Shown: piece by piece, positions 10,585 to 19,376 of the stretch
Layout: each line of letters begins with the position of its first letter
Numbering within the stretch: the stretch's first letter is position 1
The notes under the pieces: model-generated
What the model was told of the DNA's origin: nothing
What the model saw: only the letters and a program-made list of their open reading frames with translations
Database searches by the model: none
Assembly: GCF_002237595.1 (NCBI RefSeq)
Contig: NZ_CP022529.1
Location: forward strand, 1,240,001 to 1,304,000
DNA length: 64,000 nt
Reading direction: 5' to 3'
Origin: Labrenzia sp. VG12
GTDB taxonomy: Bacteria > Pseudomonadota > Alphaproteobacteria > Rhizobiales > Stappiaceae
Program-made: the position numbers and the translations under genes

Positions 10585-10962
10585 ATGCGCATTGCTCGAA
10601 TATTTGTTGCCGGATGTCTTCTTGTTACCAGCCTTGGTGCCGCTACACAGGCCCTTGCGGGGGACGTTGAAATTGTCGATGCGAAGGCGCGGTCGTCAGG
10701 CGACAGCTGGACTTTCTCCGTGACGCTCAAGCACGGCGATACCGGCTGGGACCATTATGCCGATCTCTGGCAGGTCTACACACTGGACGGCGCGTTGCTC
10801 GGCGAAAGAGTGCTGCTGCATCCGCACGAGAACGAACAACCCTTCACCCGTTCCCTGTCAGGTGTGCAGGTTCCAGATGACGTGACCGAAGTTATTATCA
10901 GGGCACGCGACAACGTTCACGGTGTGTCGCCACAGGAGTTTCGCCTGAAGCTTGACCGCTAG
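10585..10962 (+). CDS. periplasmic hypothetical protein
   Basis: A 125-residue protein that I do not assign to a named family. It begins with a Sec signal peptide (basic MRIAR, hydrophobic core, cleavage after ALA-G near residue 25). The mature part is about 100 residues of beta-rich sequence with conserved-looking WDHYADLWQVY and a C-terminal VIIRARDNVHG, suggesting a small secreted beta-sandwich. It is convergent with the marC-like gene, with only six bases between their ends. Confidence 0.65.
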   Translation: MRIARIFVAGCLLVTSLGAATQALAGDVEIVDAKARSSGDSWTFSVTLKHGDTGWDHYADLWQVYTLDGALLGERVLLHPHENEQPFTRSLSGVQVPDDVTEVIIRARDNVHGVSPQEFRLKLDR

Positions 10963-10968
10963 GCTGCC

Positions 10969-11604
10969 TTACCCCCGGACAAAGGCAAGCACACCATCGG
11001 CGACGAACTGGACGGAAAGAGCAGCCAGCAACACACCGAGGAGCCGCGTGATCACGAGCTGGGCCGTATCGCCCAAAAGCCTCTCGATCTTGTCGGCCAG
11101 GAGAAACGCGCCCATGCAGCTCAGGAGAATGATCGCAATGACCGCACCCAAACCGGCATAGGTAAGGGTGTCGGGCGCTTCACCGGATAGAAGAATGATC
11201 GCGGAGATCGCTGCCGGACCGGAAATCAGCGGGATGGCCAAGGGAAAGATGGCAAGCTCATTTACCGTGCCATGATGGGCTTCCGATTCCACCGCCTTTT
11301 CTGCTGTCTCCGTTTTGCGCTCCTGACGCTTGCCGAAGATCATTTCCAGCGCGATCATGAACAGCAAGATGCCCCCGGCAACCCGGAAGGCACTGACGGA
11401 AATGCCGAGAACATTCAAAACCGTCTGCCCGGAAGCGTAGAACACGAGAAGGATGCCAGCTGCCGTGATGGTGGCCCGAATGGCAACTTTTCGCCTGTCC
11501 GACTTGCTCATTCCGGCGGTGACGGCCAGGAACATCGGTGCCAATCCGACCGGATCGATGGTCACGAAAAGCGTCGCGAATGCGTTGATGTAATAGTCGA
11601 GCAT
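10969..11604 (-). CDS. MarC family integral membrane protein
   Basis: A 211-residue inner-membrane protein with about six hydrophobic segments, beginning MLDYYINAFATLFVTIDPVG, where the IDP motif is characteristic of MarC/UPF0056. A second half-domain starts at LIAIFPLAIPLISGP-like sequence, repeating the fold. MarC proteins were once linked to antibiotic resistance, but that link was withdrawn and the transported substrate is unknown. The ATG at 11604 is chosen; a reading from 11685 would add a basic, proline-rich stretch not seen in the family. Confidence 0.9.
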   Translation of the reverse strand: MLDYYINAFATLFVTIDPVGLAPMFLAVTAGMSKSDRRKVAIRATITAAGILLVFYASGQTVLNVLGISVSAFRVAGGILLFMIALEMIFGKRQERKTETAEKAVESEAHHGTVNELAIFPLAIPLISGPAAISAIILLSGEAPDTLTYAGLGAVIAIILLSCMGAFLLADKIERLLGDTAQLVITRLLGVLLAALSVQFVADGVLAFVRG

Positions 11605-11822
11605 TTCAGGTTCCCGGGGCGGTTTTTCAGGCGTCTTGATGGGCTTACTATAGGGCTTTGCATGCCACGGCGACCGGCCGCGCAAAAATGATTTTCCGGC
11701 CCTGTGAATACTTCTTATAGAGTATTGATTTTAAAGACTTATTACTTAGGTGGAAAAGCGCCCGGAATTTGGACCGCAGCCTTGAATCGGATATAAAAGA
11801 CACAGCAATAACAATGAAATGA

Positions 11823-14639
11823 GTGTCTTCCTTGGCTGACCAGGACAACAGCACCCCTTCAGACGGCCTCCCGTCTGATATCAAACCGGTCTCCATCGTC
11901 GATGAAATGAAGCGCAGCTATCTCGATTACGCCATGAGCGTGATCGTGTCCCGTGCGCTGCCCGACGTACGAGACGGACTGAAACCGGTACACCGGCGCA
12001 TCCTCTATTCGATGCACGAGAACGGTTATGAGTGGAACAAGCCCTATCGCAAGTCGGCCCGTGTGGTCGGTGACGTCATGGGTAAGTACCACCCCCACGG
12101 CGACAGCGCGATCTATGACGCTCTCGTGCGCATGGCGCAGGATTTCTCCCTGCGTCTGCCGCTGATCGACGGGCAGGGTAATTTCGGCTCGATCGACGGC
12201 GACCCGGCCGCGGCCATGCGTTATACGGAGTGCCGCCTGGAGAAAGTCGCGCACAAGCTGCTCGACGATATCGACAAGGACACGGTCGACTTCCAGGAGA
12301 ACTACGACAACTCCGAATCCGAACCGGTCGTCCTGCCGGCGAAATTCCCGAACCTTCTGGTGAATGGCGCAGGCGGCATTGCCGTCGGCATGGCCACGAA
12401 CATTCCGCCACACAATCTTGGCGAAGTGATCGACGCTGCCATTGCCATCATGGAAAATCCGGCAATGACGCTGGAAGACTTGATGCAGATCGTTCCGGGC
12501 CCGGATTTCCCGACCGGCGGCATGATCCTTGGCCGCGCCGGCATCCGCAGCGCCTACGAAAGCGGCCGTGGTTCCGTCGTCATGCGGGCCAGGGTGGATG
12601 TCGAGGAAGTCCGCAAGGATCGTAACGCGCTGATCGTGAGCGAGATCCCGTATCAGGTCAACAAGTCGACCATGATCGAGAAGATTGCCGAACTGGTGCG
12701 CGACAAGCGCATCGAGGGCATCTCCGACATTCGCGACGAGAGTGACCGGTCCGGCATGCGGGTGGTGATCGAACTGAAGCGCGACGCGGTTCCGGACGTC
12801 ATTCTGAACCAGCTCTATCGTTTCAGCCAGCTTCAGACATCCTTTGGCGCCAACATGGTTGCGCTGAACGGCGGCAAGCCGGAGCAGATGAACCTCTCCG
12901 ACATGCTGCGCGCCTTCGTGGCCTTCCGCGAGGAAGTGATCCAGCGGCGCACACGTTTCCTTCTGAAGAAGGCCCGTGACCGGGCCCATATCCTGGTTGG
13001 TCTGGGCATCGCGGTTGCCAATATCGACGAGGTCATCAAGCTGATCCGCAGCGCCCCGGACCCGGCAACGGCCCGCGCCCAGCTGATGGAGCGCAACTGG
13101 CCGGCCCAGGACGTCGAAGCGCTTATCCGGCTGATCGACGACCCGCGCCACATGGTCCAGGAAGACGGCACCTACAAGCTGTCCGAGGAACAGGCCCGCG
13201 CCATTCTCGACCTGCGCCTGCAACGCCTGACCGCCATGGGCCGGGACGAGATCGAGGAAGAGCTCAACAAGATTGGCGCCGAGATTTCCGACTATCTCGA
13301 CATCCTGCGCTCTCGGGCGCGCATCCAGGAAATCGTCAAGAACGAGATGCTGGAGATCAAGGAAGAGTTTGCGACGCCGCGGCGGACGGAAATCATCGAG
13401 GGTGGTCCGGATTTCGACGAGGAAGACCTGATCCAGCGCGAGGACATGGTGGTGACCGTTTCCCATGGCGGCTACATCAAGCGTGTTCCGCTGGCGACCT
13501 ACCGGGCGCAACGCCGCGGCGGCAAGGGCCGCTCCGGCATGGCGACCAAGGAAGAGGATTTCGTCACCCGGCTGTTCGTGGCCAACACGCACACGCCGGT
13601 GCTGTTCTTCTCCTCGCGCGGCATCTGCTACAAGATGAAGGTCTGGCGTCTGCCGCTCGGCGGTCCGACCTCGCGCGGCAAGGCCCTGATCAACCTGCTG
13701 CCACTTGAGCAGGGCGAGCAGATCACCTCGATCCTGCCACTTCCTGAGGATGAGGACAGCTGGGCGGATCTGGACGTGATGTTCGCAACCGTGCGCGGCA
13801 CGGTCCGCCGGAACAAACTGTCCGATTTTGTCAACATCAACCGCAACGGCAAGATCGCCATGAAGCTGGAGGACGGCGACGGCATTGTCGGTGTCGACAC
13901 CTGCTCCGAACATGACGACGTCATGCTGACCACCAATTTCGGTCAGTGTATCCGGTTCCCGGCAACGGATGTCCGGGTCTTCGCGGGCCGAAATTCGGTC
14001 GGCGTTCGTGGCATTCGCCTGGCGGACAATGACCGGGTCATCTCCATGCAGATCCTGCATCACATCGATGTCGATGCGGAAGAACGGGCCGCCTATCTGA
14101 AGCTTTCCCGCGCAATGCGTGGCGAAGCCGATGAAAACGGCAGTGGAGCGGACGAAGATGGCGTGGTTGCAGGTGACCTGCCGCAGGAGCGGTATGCTCA
14201 GATGAGCGCTGCGGAACAGGTCATCCTGACGATCTCCGAGAACGGATACGGCAAACGGACCTCATCCTTTGAGTACCGGGTCACCGGCCGCGGCGGCAAG
14301 GGCATTACGGCCATGGCGGTGAATGACCGCAATGGCGGTCTGGTTGCCTCGTTCCCTGTCGAGGATAGCCACCAGATCATGCTGGTGACCGATGGTGGTC
14401 AGCTGATCCGGTGCCCGGTCGACGGTATCCGCATCGCCGGGCGCGCGACGCAGGGCGTCATCGTCTTCAAGACAGCGGCTGAAGAAAAAGTCGTTGCCGT
14501 GGAAGGCATCTCCGAAGTGGATGAGGACGACGACCTCGAAGAAAACGGCGAGGGTGCCGAAGACGGAGAAGCCGCAACCGACGGTGATGCTGGCGATACA
14601 CCAGCTGCCGAAGGCGGCGACGACACGCCGGAAAGCTGA
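11823..14639 (+). CDS. gyrA: DNA gyrase subunit A
   Basis: Breakage-reunion subunit of DNA gyrase, which introduces negative supercoils. The 938-residue protein has the winged-helix/tower domain with the catalytic tyrosine in AAAMRYTECRL (Tyr134), and a C-terminal beta-pinwheel bearing the GyrA box QRRGGKG. The quinolone region reads HGDSAIYDAL, with Ser and Asp at the positions equivalent to E. coli Ser83 and Asp87, the usual quinolone-sensitive residues. The last 40 residues are a strongly acidic tail. Start is uncertain: GTG at 11823 or TTG at 11832, neither with a strong Shine-Dalgarno. A terminator hairpin follows. Confidence 0.97.
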   Translation: MSSLADQDNSTPSDGLPSDIKPVSIVDEMKRSYLDYAMSVIVSRALPDVRDGLKPVHRRILYSMHENGYEWNKPYRKSARVVGDVMGKYHPHGDSAIYDALVRMAQDFSLRLPLIDGQGNFGSIDGDPAAAMRYTECRLEKVAHKLLDDIDKDTVDFQENYDNSESEPVVLPAKFPNLLVNGAGGIAVGMATNIPPHNLGEVIDAAIAIMENPAMTLEDLMQIVPGPDFPTGGMILGRAGIRSAYESGRGSVVMRARVDVEEVRKDRNALIVSEIPYQVNKSTMIEKIAELVRDKRIEGISDIRDESDRSGMRVVIELKRDAVPDVILNQLYRFSQLQTSFGANMVALNGGKPEQMNLSDMLRAFVAFREEVIQRRTRFLLKKARDRAHILVGLGIAVANIDEVIKLIRSAPDPATARAQLMERNWPAQDVEALIRLIDDPRHMVQEDGTYKLSEEQARAILDLRLQRLTAMGRDEIEEELNKIGAEISDYLDILRSRARIQEIVKNEMLEIKEEFATPRRTEIIEGGPDFDEEDLIQREDMVVTVSHGGYIKRVPLATYRAQRRGGKGRSGMATKEEDFVTRLFVANTHTPVLFFSSRGICYKMKVWRLPLGGPTSRGKALINLLPLEQGEQITSILPLPEDEDSWADLDVMFATVRGTVRRNKLSDFVNINRNGKIAMKLEDGDGIVGVDTCSEHDDVMLTTNFGQCIRFPATDVRVFAGRNSVGVRGIRLADNDRVISMQILHHIDVDAEERAAYLKLSRAMRGEADENGSGADEDGVVAGDLPQERYAQMSAAEQVILTISENGYGKRTSSFEYRVTGRGGKGITAMAVNDRNGGLVASFPVEDSHQIMLVTDGGQLIRCPVDGIRIAGRATQGVIVFKTAAEEKVVAVEGISEVDEDDDLEENGEGAEDGEAATDGDAGDTPAAEGGDDTPES

Positions 14640-14666
14640 TCCTTCAGGATCTGGCTCCAAAACGAC

Positions 14667-14700
14667 AACAGCGGCCAGGGTGGAACCTGAGCCGCTGTTT
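14667..14700 (+). terminator. rho-independent-like terminator after gyrA
   Basis: A nine-base perfect stem AACAGCGGC / GCCGCTGTT with a 15-base loop, ending in TTT, 28 bases after the gyrA stop. The T tract is short, so termination strength is uncertain. Confidence 0.6.
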
Positions 14701-14731
14701 GCCGTTACGGGGAGGGAGGTATTTGAATCGT

Positions 14732-15145
14732 TCAGTTTGTTGCCGGGTAGCGCGCCAGAATGGTCTCGTTGACGGTCGGGGCGGATTTTTCAACGGTGAC
14801 AAACGAAACCTTGCGCACCTTGCTGGCACCCGTCAGGGCCGCTGCGCAGTCTGCTGACCAGGCGCCCCAGGCCTGCGACTTGCAGGTATCGGATGTGGAG
14901 GTGGCGACGCGGTCGCCCTTTGTTGTCGTCAGGCCCTGCGTTGCCAGGCTTGTCAGATCTTCTGCCTGGGACGCATTGCTCGGATGCATCGTCATGACGC
15001 CGGCGGCGATCATGGTCAGAAGTGCCAGCATGAAAACAGCTGCCAGCTTCACATGCATGGCCGGGTCGACAGCCTGGGCACGAATGGCAAAGGGTTGAGC
15101 CGCTTGTGTCTGTGCGGTCCGGTCGGTGGTTGAATTGCTCCTCAT
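14732..15145 (-). CDS. single-pass membrane hypothetical protein
   Basis: A 137-residue protein not recognised as a known family. A polar N-terminus of about 30 residues precedes one transmembrane helix (roughly residues 33-50, LAAVFMLALLTMIAAGVM). The C-terminal 85 residues, probably periplasmic, contain two cysteines (DTCKSQAWGAWSADCAAAL) that could form a disulfide. The ATG is preceded on its strand by an AGGA-containing sequence. A perfect CRP-type palindrome lies about 70 bases upstream of its start codon, and coaD is divergent. Confidence 0.6.
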   Translation of the reverse strand: MRSNSTTDRTAQTQAAQPFAIRAQAVDPAMHVKLAAVFMLALLTMIAAGVMTMHPSNASQAEDLTSLATQGLTTTKGDRVATSTSDTCKSQAWGAWSADCAAALTGASKVRKVSFVTVEKSAPTVNETILARYPATN

Positions 15146-15214
15146 TGTCCTGGCTCCTGCTCACGCCACTTGGATTTCGATGACCTCACCTTGGAACATT
15201 GTTGGAAAGCGCGA

Positions 15215-15230
15215 TGTGACGGCCGTCACA
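15215..15230. promoter_or_regulatory. CRP/FNR-type palindromic operator
   Basis: The sequence TGTGACGGCCGTCACA is a perfect 16-base palindrome that fits the CRP-class consensus TGTGA-N6-TCACA. It lies in the divergent intergenic region, 70 bases from the membrane-protein start at 15145 and 82 bases from the coaD start at 15312. Which gene it controls, and which CRP/FNR paralogue binds, is inference. Confidence 0.55.
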
Positions 15231-15311
15231 GTTTGTCAGTTGCTGGCAGAATGCGGATCTGTTTCAGGCTTTCCCTTGTGAGGTGGCAACAGGCAGAGTA
15301 AGGAAGGGGCC

Positions 15312-15818
15312 ATGACTCGTATTGCGCTCTACCCGGGTTCGTTCGATCCCGTCACCAACGGCCATATGGATATTCTGCGTCAGTCGCTCGCACTGGCGGA
15401 CAGGGTTGTGGTCGCGATCGGCATCCATCCGGGCAAGTCTCCGCTGTTTTCCTTTGACGAGCGCGTGGCACTCATTCACGCCTCTGCCGAAGCCGAATTC
15501 TCTCCCGAGGAAGCAAGCCGGATCGATGTGATTGCCTTTGACGATCTGGTCATCAACACCGCTCGCAGCCAGAAGGCCGGCTACCTGGTGCGCGGCCTGC
15601 GGGACGGCACGGACCTTGACTACGAAATGCAGATGGCCGGCATGAACGGCACCCTCGAGCCGGACATCAGGACGATTTTCCTGCCGGCGTCGCCAAATGT
15701 CCGCCATATCACCGCCACCTTGGTGCGCCAGATCGCAAAAATGGGTGGGGAAATCTCTGCCTTCGTGCCTGAGCCGGTCGCCGAACCGTTGCGCCGCCGG
15801 GCCCGACCGGACAACTGA
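15312..15818 (+). CDS. coaD: phosphopantetheine adenylyltransferase CoaD
   Basis: Transfers AMP from ATP to 4'-phosphopantetheine, the penultimate step of coenzyme A synthesis. The 168-residue protein has the nucleotidyltransferase signature YPGSFDPVTNGH at residues 7-18 (the T/HxGH motif) and the C-terminal segment with LVRQIAKMGG in place of the usual ISSTxVR-type ATP motif. Length is normal. It sits 43 bases upstream of the exported cyclophilin, so the three genes coaD-ppi-ppi probably form one transcription unit. Confidence 0.96.
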   Translation: MTRIALYPGSFDPVTNGHMDILRQSLALADRVVVAIGIHPGKSPLFSFDERVALIHASAEAEFSPEEASRIDVIAFDDLVINTARSQKAGYLVRGLRDGTDLDYEMQMAGMNGTLEPDIRTIFLPASPNVRHITATLVRQIAKMGGEISAFVPEPVAEPLRRRARPDN

Positions 15819-15861
15819 TCCCTTTCACTCCCGAACCTGGACCGAACATCAGGAGATTCCA

Positions 15862-16398
15862 GTGTCACGTTTGTTTGCAACCTTCGCCGTTCTGGCATCG
15901 CTCATTCTCTTCCCTTTCGCCGCCAATGCCCAGGGCGACCCGGAGAACACGCTCTTCCTTGACCTGAAGGACGGCCGTGTTGTCATTCAGCTCCGCCCGG
16001 ACCTGGCTCCCGAGCATGTCGCCCGGATCAAGAAGCTGGCCCGCGAAGGCTTTTATGACGGCATTGTCTTTCACCGGGTCATCGATGGCTTCATGGCGCA
16101 GACCGGCGACCCGACCGGGACGGGCCGGGGCGGCTCCAACGAACCGGACCTGAAGGCCGAGTTTTCCCGTGAGCCCTTCAAGCGCGGCACGCTCGGCATG
16201 GCCCGCGCCTCCAGCCCCAACAGCGCCAATTCCCAGTTCTTCATCATGTTCGACAATGGTGACTTCCTGAATGGCAAGTACACCGTGTTCGGTGAGGTCG
16301 TCGACGGCATGCAGTTTGTCGACAACATCAAACGCGGCGAACCACCGGCAAACCCGGACAAGATCGTCAAGATGCAGGTTGCAGCGGACGCGCAATAA
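15862..16398 (+). CDS. exported cyclophilin-type peptidyl-prolyl isomerase
   Basis: A 178-residue cyclophilin for proline isomerisation during folding in the periplasm. A signal peptide is clear (hydrophobic core LFATFAVLASLILFPFAA, cleavage near NA-Q at about residue 23). The catalytic domain shows FHRVIDGFMAQTGDP and NSQFFIMF, with the arginine and phenylalanine of the active site. The GTG at 15862 is chosen because it is preceded by AGGAGA and gives the signal peptide; the longer reading runs into coaD. Paired with a cytoplasmic paralogue immediately downstream. Confidence 0.93.
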   Translation: MSRLFATFAVLASLILFPFAANAQGDPENTLFLDLKDGRVVIQLRPDLAPEHVARIKKLAREGFYDGIVFHRVIDGFMAQTGDPTGTGRGGSNEPDLKAEFSREPFKRGTLGMARASSPNSANSQFFIMFDNGDFLNGKYTVFGEVVDGMQFVDNIKRGEPPANPDKIVKMQVAADAQ

Positions 16399-16446
16399 GT
16401 CCCGAACCTCATAGCCCCATCTTTCAAGACCCTAGGAGATAGTCTC

Positions 16447-16920
16447 ATGGCCGATATCAAAGACGCCGAAAACACCCTTCTCATGGAAACCAGCCAGGGC
16501 TCGATCGTGATCGAGATGAAACCGGATCTGGCACCGACCCACGTTGCGCGTATCAAAGAACTCGTGCGCGAAGGTTTCTATGACGGAATCAAGTTTCACC
16601 GCGTGATCGACGGTTTCATGGCCCAGACCGGCTGCCCGCAGGGAACAGGAACAGGCGGTTCCGGCCAGAAGCTGAAAGCCGAATTCAGCAACGAAAAACA
16701 CGTCCGCGGCACATGCTCCATGGCCCGCGCGATGGACCCGAATTCCGGCGACAGCCAGTTTTTCATCTGCTTCACCGACGCACCGTGGCTCGACGGCCAG
16801 TACACCGTCTGGGGCCAGGTGATCGAAGGCATGGAAAATGTCGACAAGATCAAGCGCGGCGAGCCGGTTGTTGATCCGGACAATATCGTCTCCCTGAAAG
16901 TGGCTGCCGACGCAGCCTGA
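16447..16920 (+). CDS. ppiB: cytoplasmic cyclophilin-type peptidyl-prolyl isomerase
   Basis: A 157-residue cyclophilin without signal peptide, therefore cytoplasmic. The active-site region reads FHRVIDGFMAQTGCP and DSQFFICF. It is the second copy of a tandem pair with the exported cyclophilin 48 bases upstream and clearly shares ancestry with it, suggesting local duplication with a change of compartment. The ATG follows AGGAGATAG. A ten-base hairpin lies downstream. Confidence 0.92.
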   Translation: MADIKDAENTLLMETSQGSIVIEMKPDLAPTHVARIKELVREGFYDGIKFHRVIDGFMAQTGCPQGTGTGGSGQKLKAEFSNEKHVRGTCSMARAMDPNSGDSQFFICFTDAPWLDGQYTVWGQVIEGMENVDKIKRGEPVVDPDNIVSLKVAADAA

Positions 16921-16944
16921 TCAGGACCCAAACGGGAACCAGGC

Positions 16945-16968
16945 CGGCGCGGAAGGAATTCCGCGCCG
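16945..16968 (+). terminator. stem-loop after the cyclophilin genes
   Basis: A perfect ten-base stem CGGCGCGGAA / TTCCGCGCCG closed by a GGAA tetraloop (GNRA type), 25 bases after the second cyclophilin. The sequence after it (TCTTGCTG) has no strong T run, so it may act as a transcript-end stabiliser rather than an efficient terminator. Confidence 0.5.
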
Positions 16969-17111
16969 TCTTGCTGTCCGCAGGACCCTGCGCCGGTTGA
17001 CCTTCGGCCAATCCAGCTTTAAGAGCCGCAGACTGATCGATCCGGCATCCGGACCAGCTTCCTGGTCCGTGGAGCAGACCGGTAGCCCCCAAACAGCACC
17101 AAGTGAGCGCC

Positions 17112-18185
17112 ATGCGCGTCGACCAATTCGATTTTGATCTGCCCAACGAGCGTATCGCCTTGCGCCCGGCGCGTCCCCGCGATGCGGCTCGAATGCTTGT
17201 TGTGCGCCCTCAGGCCGATCCCCCCCTTGTCGACGGCGGGGTGCGCGACCTGCCGGATGTTCTGGAGCCGGGGGATGCTCTCGTTTTCAATGACACCAGG
17301 GTGATTCCCGCCCAGCTGGAGGGAACCCGCCTGCGCGGCGAAATTTCTGCCGGAATCGGGGCAACACTGCACATGCGGACGGGCCCTGATCGTTGGAAGG
17401 CTTTTGTACGTCCGGCAAAGAAACTGCAGGTGGGCGACGATGTCCTGTTCGAAGGGTTCGGGACGCGGTTGACTGCAGAAGTCTCGGAAAAAGCCGACGG
17501 CGGCGAGGTCCTGCTGGTATTCGACCGCTCCGGTCCCGCACTGGACGAGGCAATTGCGGCTGTGGGCCATATTCCCCTGCCGCCCTATATCGCGCAGAAA
17601 CGCGGTGAGGACGAACAGGACCGCCAAGACTATCAGACCATGTTTGCGGAAAAGGACGGAGCGGTTGCCGCACCGACGGCGGGTCTGCATTTCACATCGG
17701 GCCTGCTTCAGGCACTGGAAGATCGCGGCATCGAACACCACCGCGTGACGTTGCATGTCGGCGCAGGCACATTCCTGCCGGTCAAGGCGGACAAGACCGA
17801 AGACCACAAGATGCATGCCGAATGGGGCGAGGTTTCCCCGGAGACCGCCGAAGCGCTTGCCGCCGTCAAGGCACGTGGCAACAAGGTTGTCAGTGTCGGA
17901 ACGACCTCCTTGCGCATTCTGGAAAGCGCGGCTGTGAAAACGGGCAGGATTGCGCCCTTCAAAGGCGAAACCTCGATCTTCATTACGCCTGGCTACCGAT
18001 TCAAGGTCATCGACGCCCTGATGACGAATTTTCACCTGCCCCGGTCAACCCTGTTCATGCTGGTCTCCGCCCTGTCAGGCCTTGAGACCATGCGTGCTGC
18101 CTATGCCCATGCCATTGATCAGGAATACCGCTTCTACAGCTACGGGGACGCCTCCCTGCTGTTTCCGGACAAGGACGCCGTCTAA
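17112..18185 (+). CDS. queA: tRNA preQ1(34) S-adenosylmethionine ribosyltransferase-isomerase QueA
   Basis: Transfers the ribosyl group of SAM to preQ1 in tRNA, giving epoxyqueuosine, the step after Tgt. The 357-residue protein has the family start RVDQFDFDLPNERIA and the conserved FNDTRVIPAQL, APTAGLHFT, LHVGAGTF and GTTSLRILES segments. The ATG at 17112 gives the usual N-terminus; a GTG three codons earlier is possible. tgt begins nine bases downstream, so the two queuosine genes form an operon. Confidence 0.96.
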   Translation: MRVDQFDFDLPNERIALRPARPRDAARMLVVRPQADPPLVDGGVRDLPDVLEPGDALVFNDTRVIPAQLEGTRLRGEISAGIGATLHMRTGPDRWKAFVRPAKKLQVGDDVLFEGFGTRLTAEVSEKADGGEVLLVFDRSGPALDEAIAAVGHIPLPPYIAQKRGEDEQDRQDYQTMFAEKDGAVAAPTAGLHFTSGLLQALEDRGIEHHRVTLHVGAGTFLPVKADKTEDHKMHAEWGEVSPETAEALAAVKARGNKVVSVGTTSLRILESAAVKTGRIAPFKGETSIFITPGYRFKVIDALMTNFHLPRSTLFMLVSALSGLETMRAAYAHAIDQEYRFYSYGDASLLFPDKDAV

Positions 18186-18194
18186 GGACATCTC

Positions 18195-19346
18195 ATGAGC
18201 CAGGACCAGAACACATTCGGCTTCAAGCTGATCACCACCGACGGAACAGCGCGCCGCGGCGAAATCACCACACCGCATGGGATCGTTCGGACGCCCGCCT
18301 TCATGCCGGTCGGCACCCAGGCGACCGTCAAGGCCATGTATCCGGAGCAGGTCCGGGAAACCGGCGCTGATGTGGTTCTGGGCAACACCTATCACCTGAT
18401 GTTGCGGCCGACGGCGGAGCGCGTCGCCAAACTCGGTGGTCTGCACAAGTTCATGAACTGGCCGCACACCATCCTGACCGATAGCGGCGGCTTCCAGGTC
18501 ATGTCACTCGCCCAATTGCGCAAGCTCGACGAGGACGGCGTCCGGTTCCAGAGCCATATCGACGGTCAGAAATACCACCTGACACCGGAGCGGTCTGTTG
18601 AAATTCAGGGCCTGCTCGGATCGGACATCCAGATGCAGCTGGATGAATGCATCAAGCTGCCGAGCCCGAAGGAGGAAGTCCAGAGGGCGATGGAATTGTC
18701 GCTTCGTTGGGCGGAGCGGTCACGTCGGCAGTTCGAGGCCATGGGTGGTCCGGTCAAGGGGCAGGGGCTCTATGGTATCGTTCAGGGTGGCGATCAGCCG
18801 GACCTGCGCATCCGTTCGGCCGAAGAACTCGGCAAGATGCCGTTTGAGGGATACTCGGTCGGCGGTCTGGCTGTCGGTGAACCGCAGGAAGTGATGTTGA
18901 AGATGCTGGACATCACCACGCCCGTCATGCCGGTCGACAAGCCGCGCTACCTGATGGGCGTTGGCACGCCTGACGATCTTCTGGAAAGCGTCAAGCGCGG
19001 CATCGACCAGTTCGACTGCGTCATGCCGACCCGCGCAGGACGGCACGGCCTTGCCTATACGCGTTTTGGCAAGGTGAACCTGAAGAATGCGCGCCACCAG
19101 GAAGACCCGCGGCCGCTGGATGCGGAGGCCGAATGTCCTGCGGCAAGCATTTACAGCCGCGCTTATCTGCATCATCTGGTGCGCGCAGGCGAGGGGCTTG
19201 CCGGCATGCTGCTGACCTGGAACAACATTGCCTATTATCAGTTTCTGATGCAGGGCATGCGGGATGCCATCGAAGCAGGCCGTTTCGAGGATTTCTATGC
19301 TGAAACGAAGGAAAACTGGGCAAGAGGTGACATCCCGGCGCTGTAA
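18195..19346 (+). CDS. tgt: tRNA-guanine(34) transglycosylase Tgt
   Basis: Exchanges G34 of tRNAs with GUN anticodons for preQ1. The 383-residue barrel has the catalytic region DSGGFQVMSL, the preQ1-binding GGLAVGE, and the nucleophilic aspartate in FDCVMPTR. Unusually, the C-terminal zinc site is largely missing. Aligned with E. coli, the three cysteines (Cys302, 304, 307) read Ala, Cys, Ala (EAECPAASIYS), and the ligand His333 is replaced by Asn (TWNNIAYY). Active-site residues are intact, so an active, zinc-free form is more likely than a pseudogene. Pairs with queA upstream. Confidence 0.96.
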   Translation: MSQDQNTFGFKLITTDGTARRGEITTPHGIVRTPAFMPVGTQATVKAMYPEQVRETGADVVLGNTYHLMLRPTAERVAKLGGLHKFMNWPHTILTDSGGFQVMSLAQLRKLDEDGVRFQSHIDGQKYHLTPERSVEIQGLLGSDIQMQLDECIKLPSPKEEVQRAMELSLRWAERSRRQFEAMGGPVKGQGLYGIVQGGDQPDLRIRSAEELGKMPFEGYSVGGLAVGEPQEVMLKMLDITTPVMPVDKPRYLMGVGTPDDLLESVKRGIDQFDCVMPTRAGRHGLAYTRFGKVNLKNARHQEDPRPLDAEAECPAASIYSRAYLHHLVRAGEGLAGMLLTWNNIAYYQFLMQGMRDAIEAGRFEDFYAETKENWARGDIPAL

Positions 19347-19376
19347 CGCCGAAAAGTCATCGCGAAATTCAGACCC

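Noticed and set aside
11859..14063. Long minus-strand open frame (734 codons) inside gyrA
   Set aside because: It is antisense to a certain gene, has low-complexity His/Asp-rich composition typical of GC-rich shadow frames, and no family likeness.
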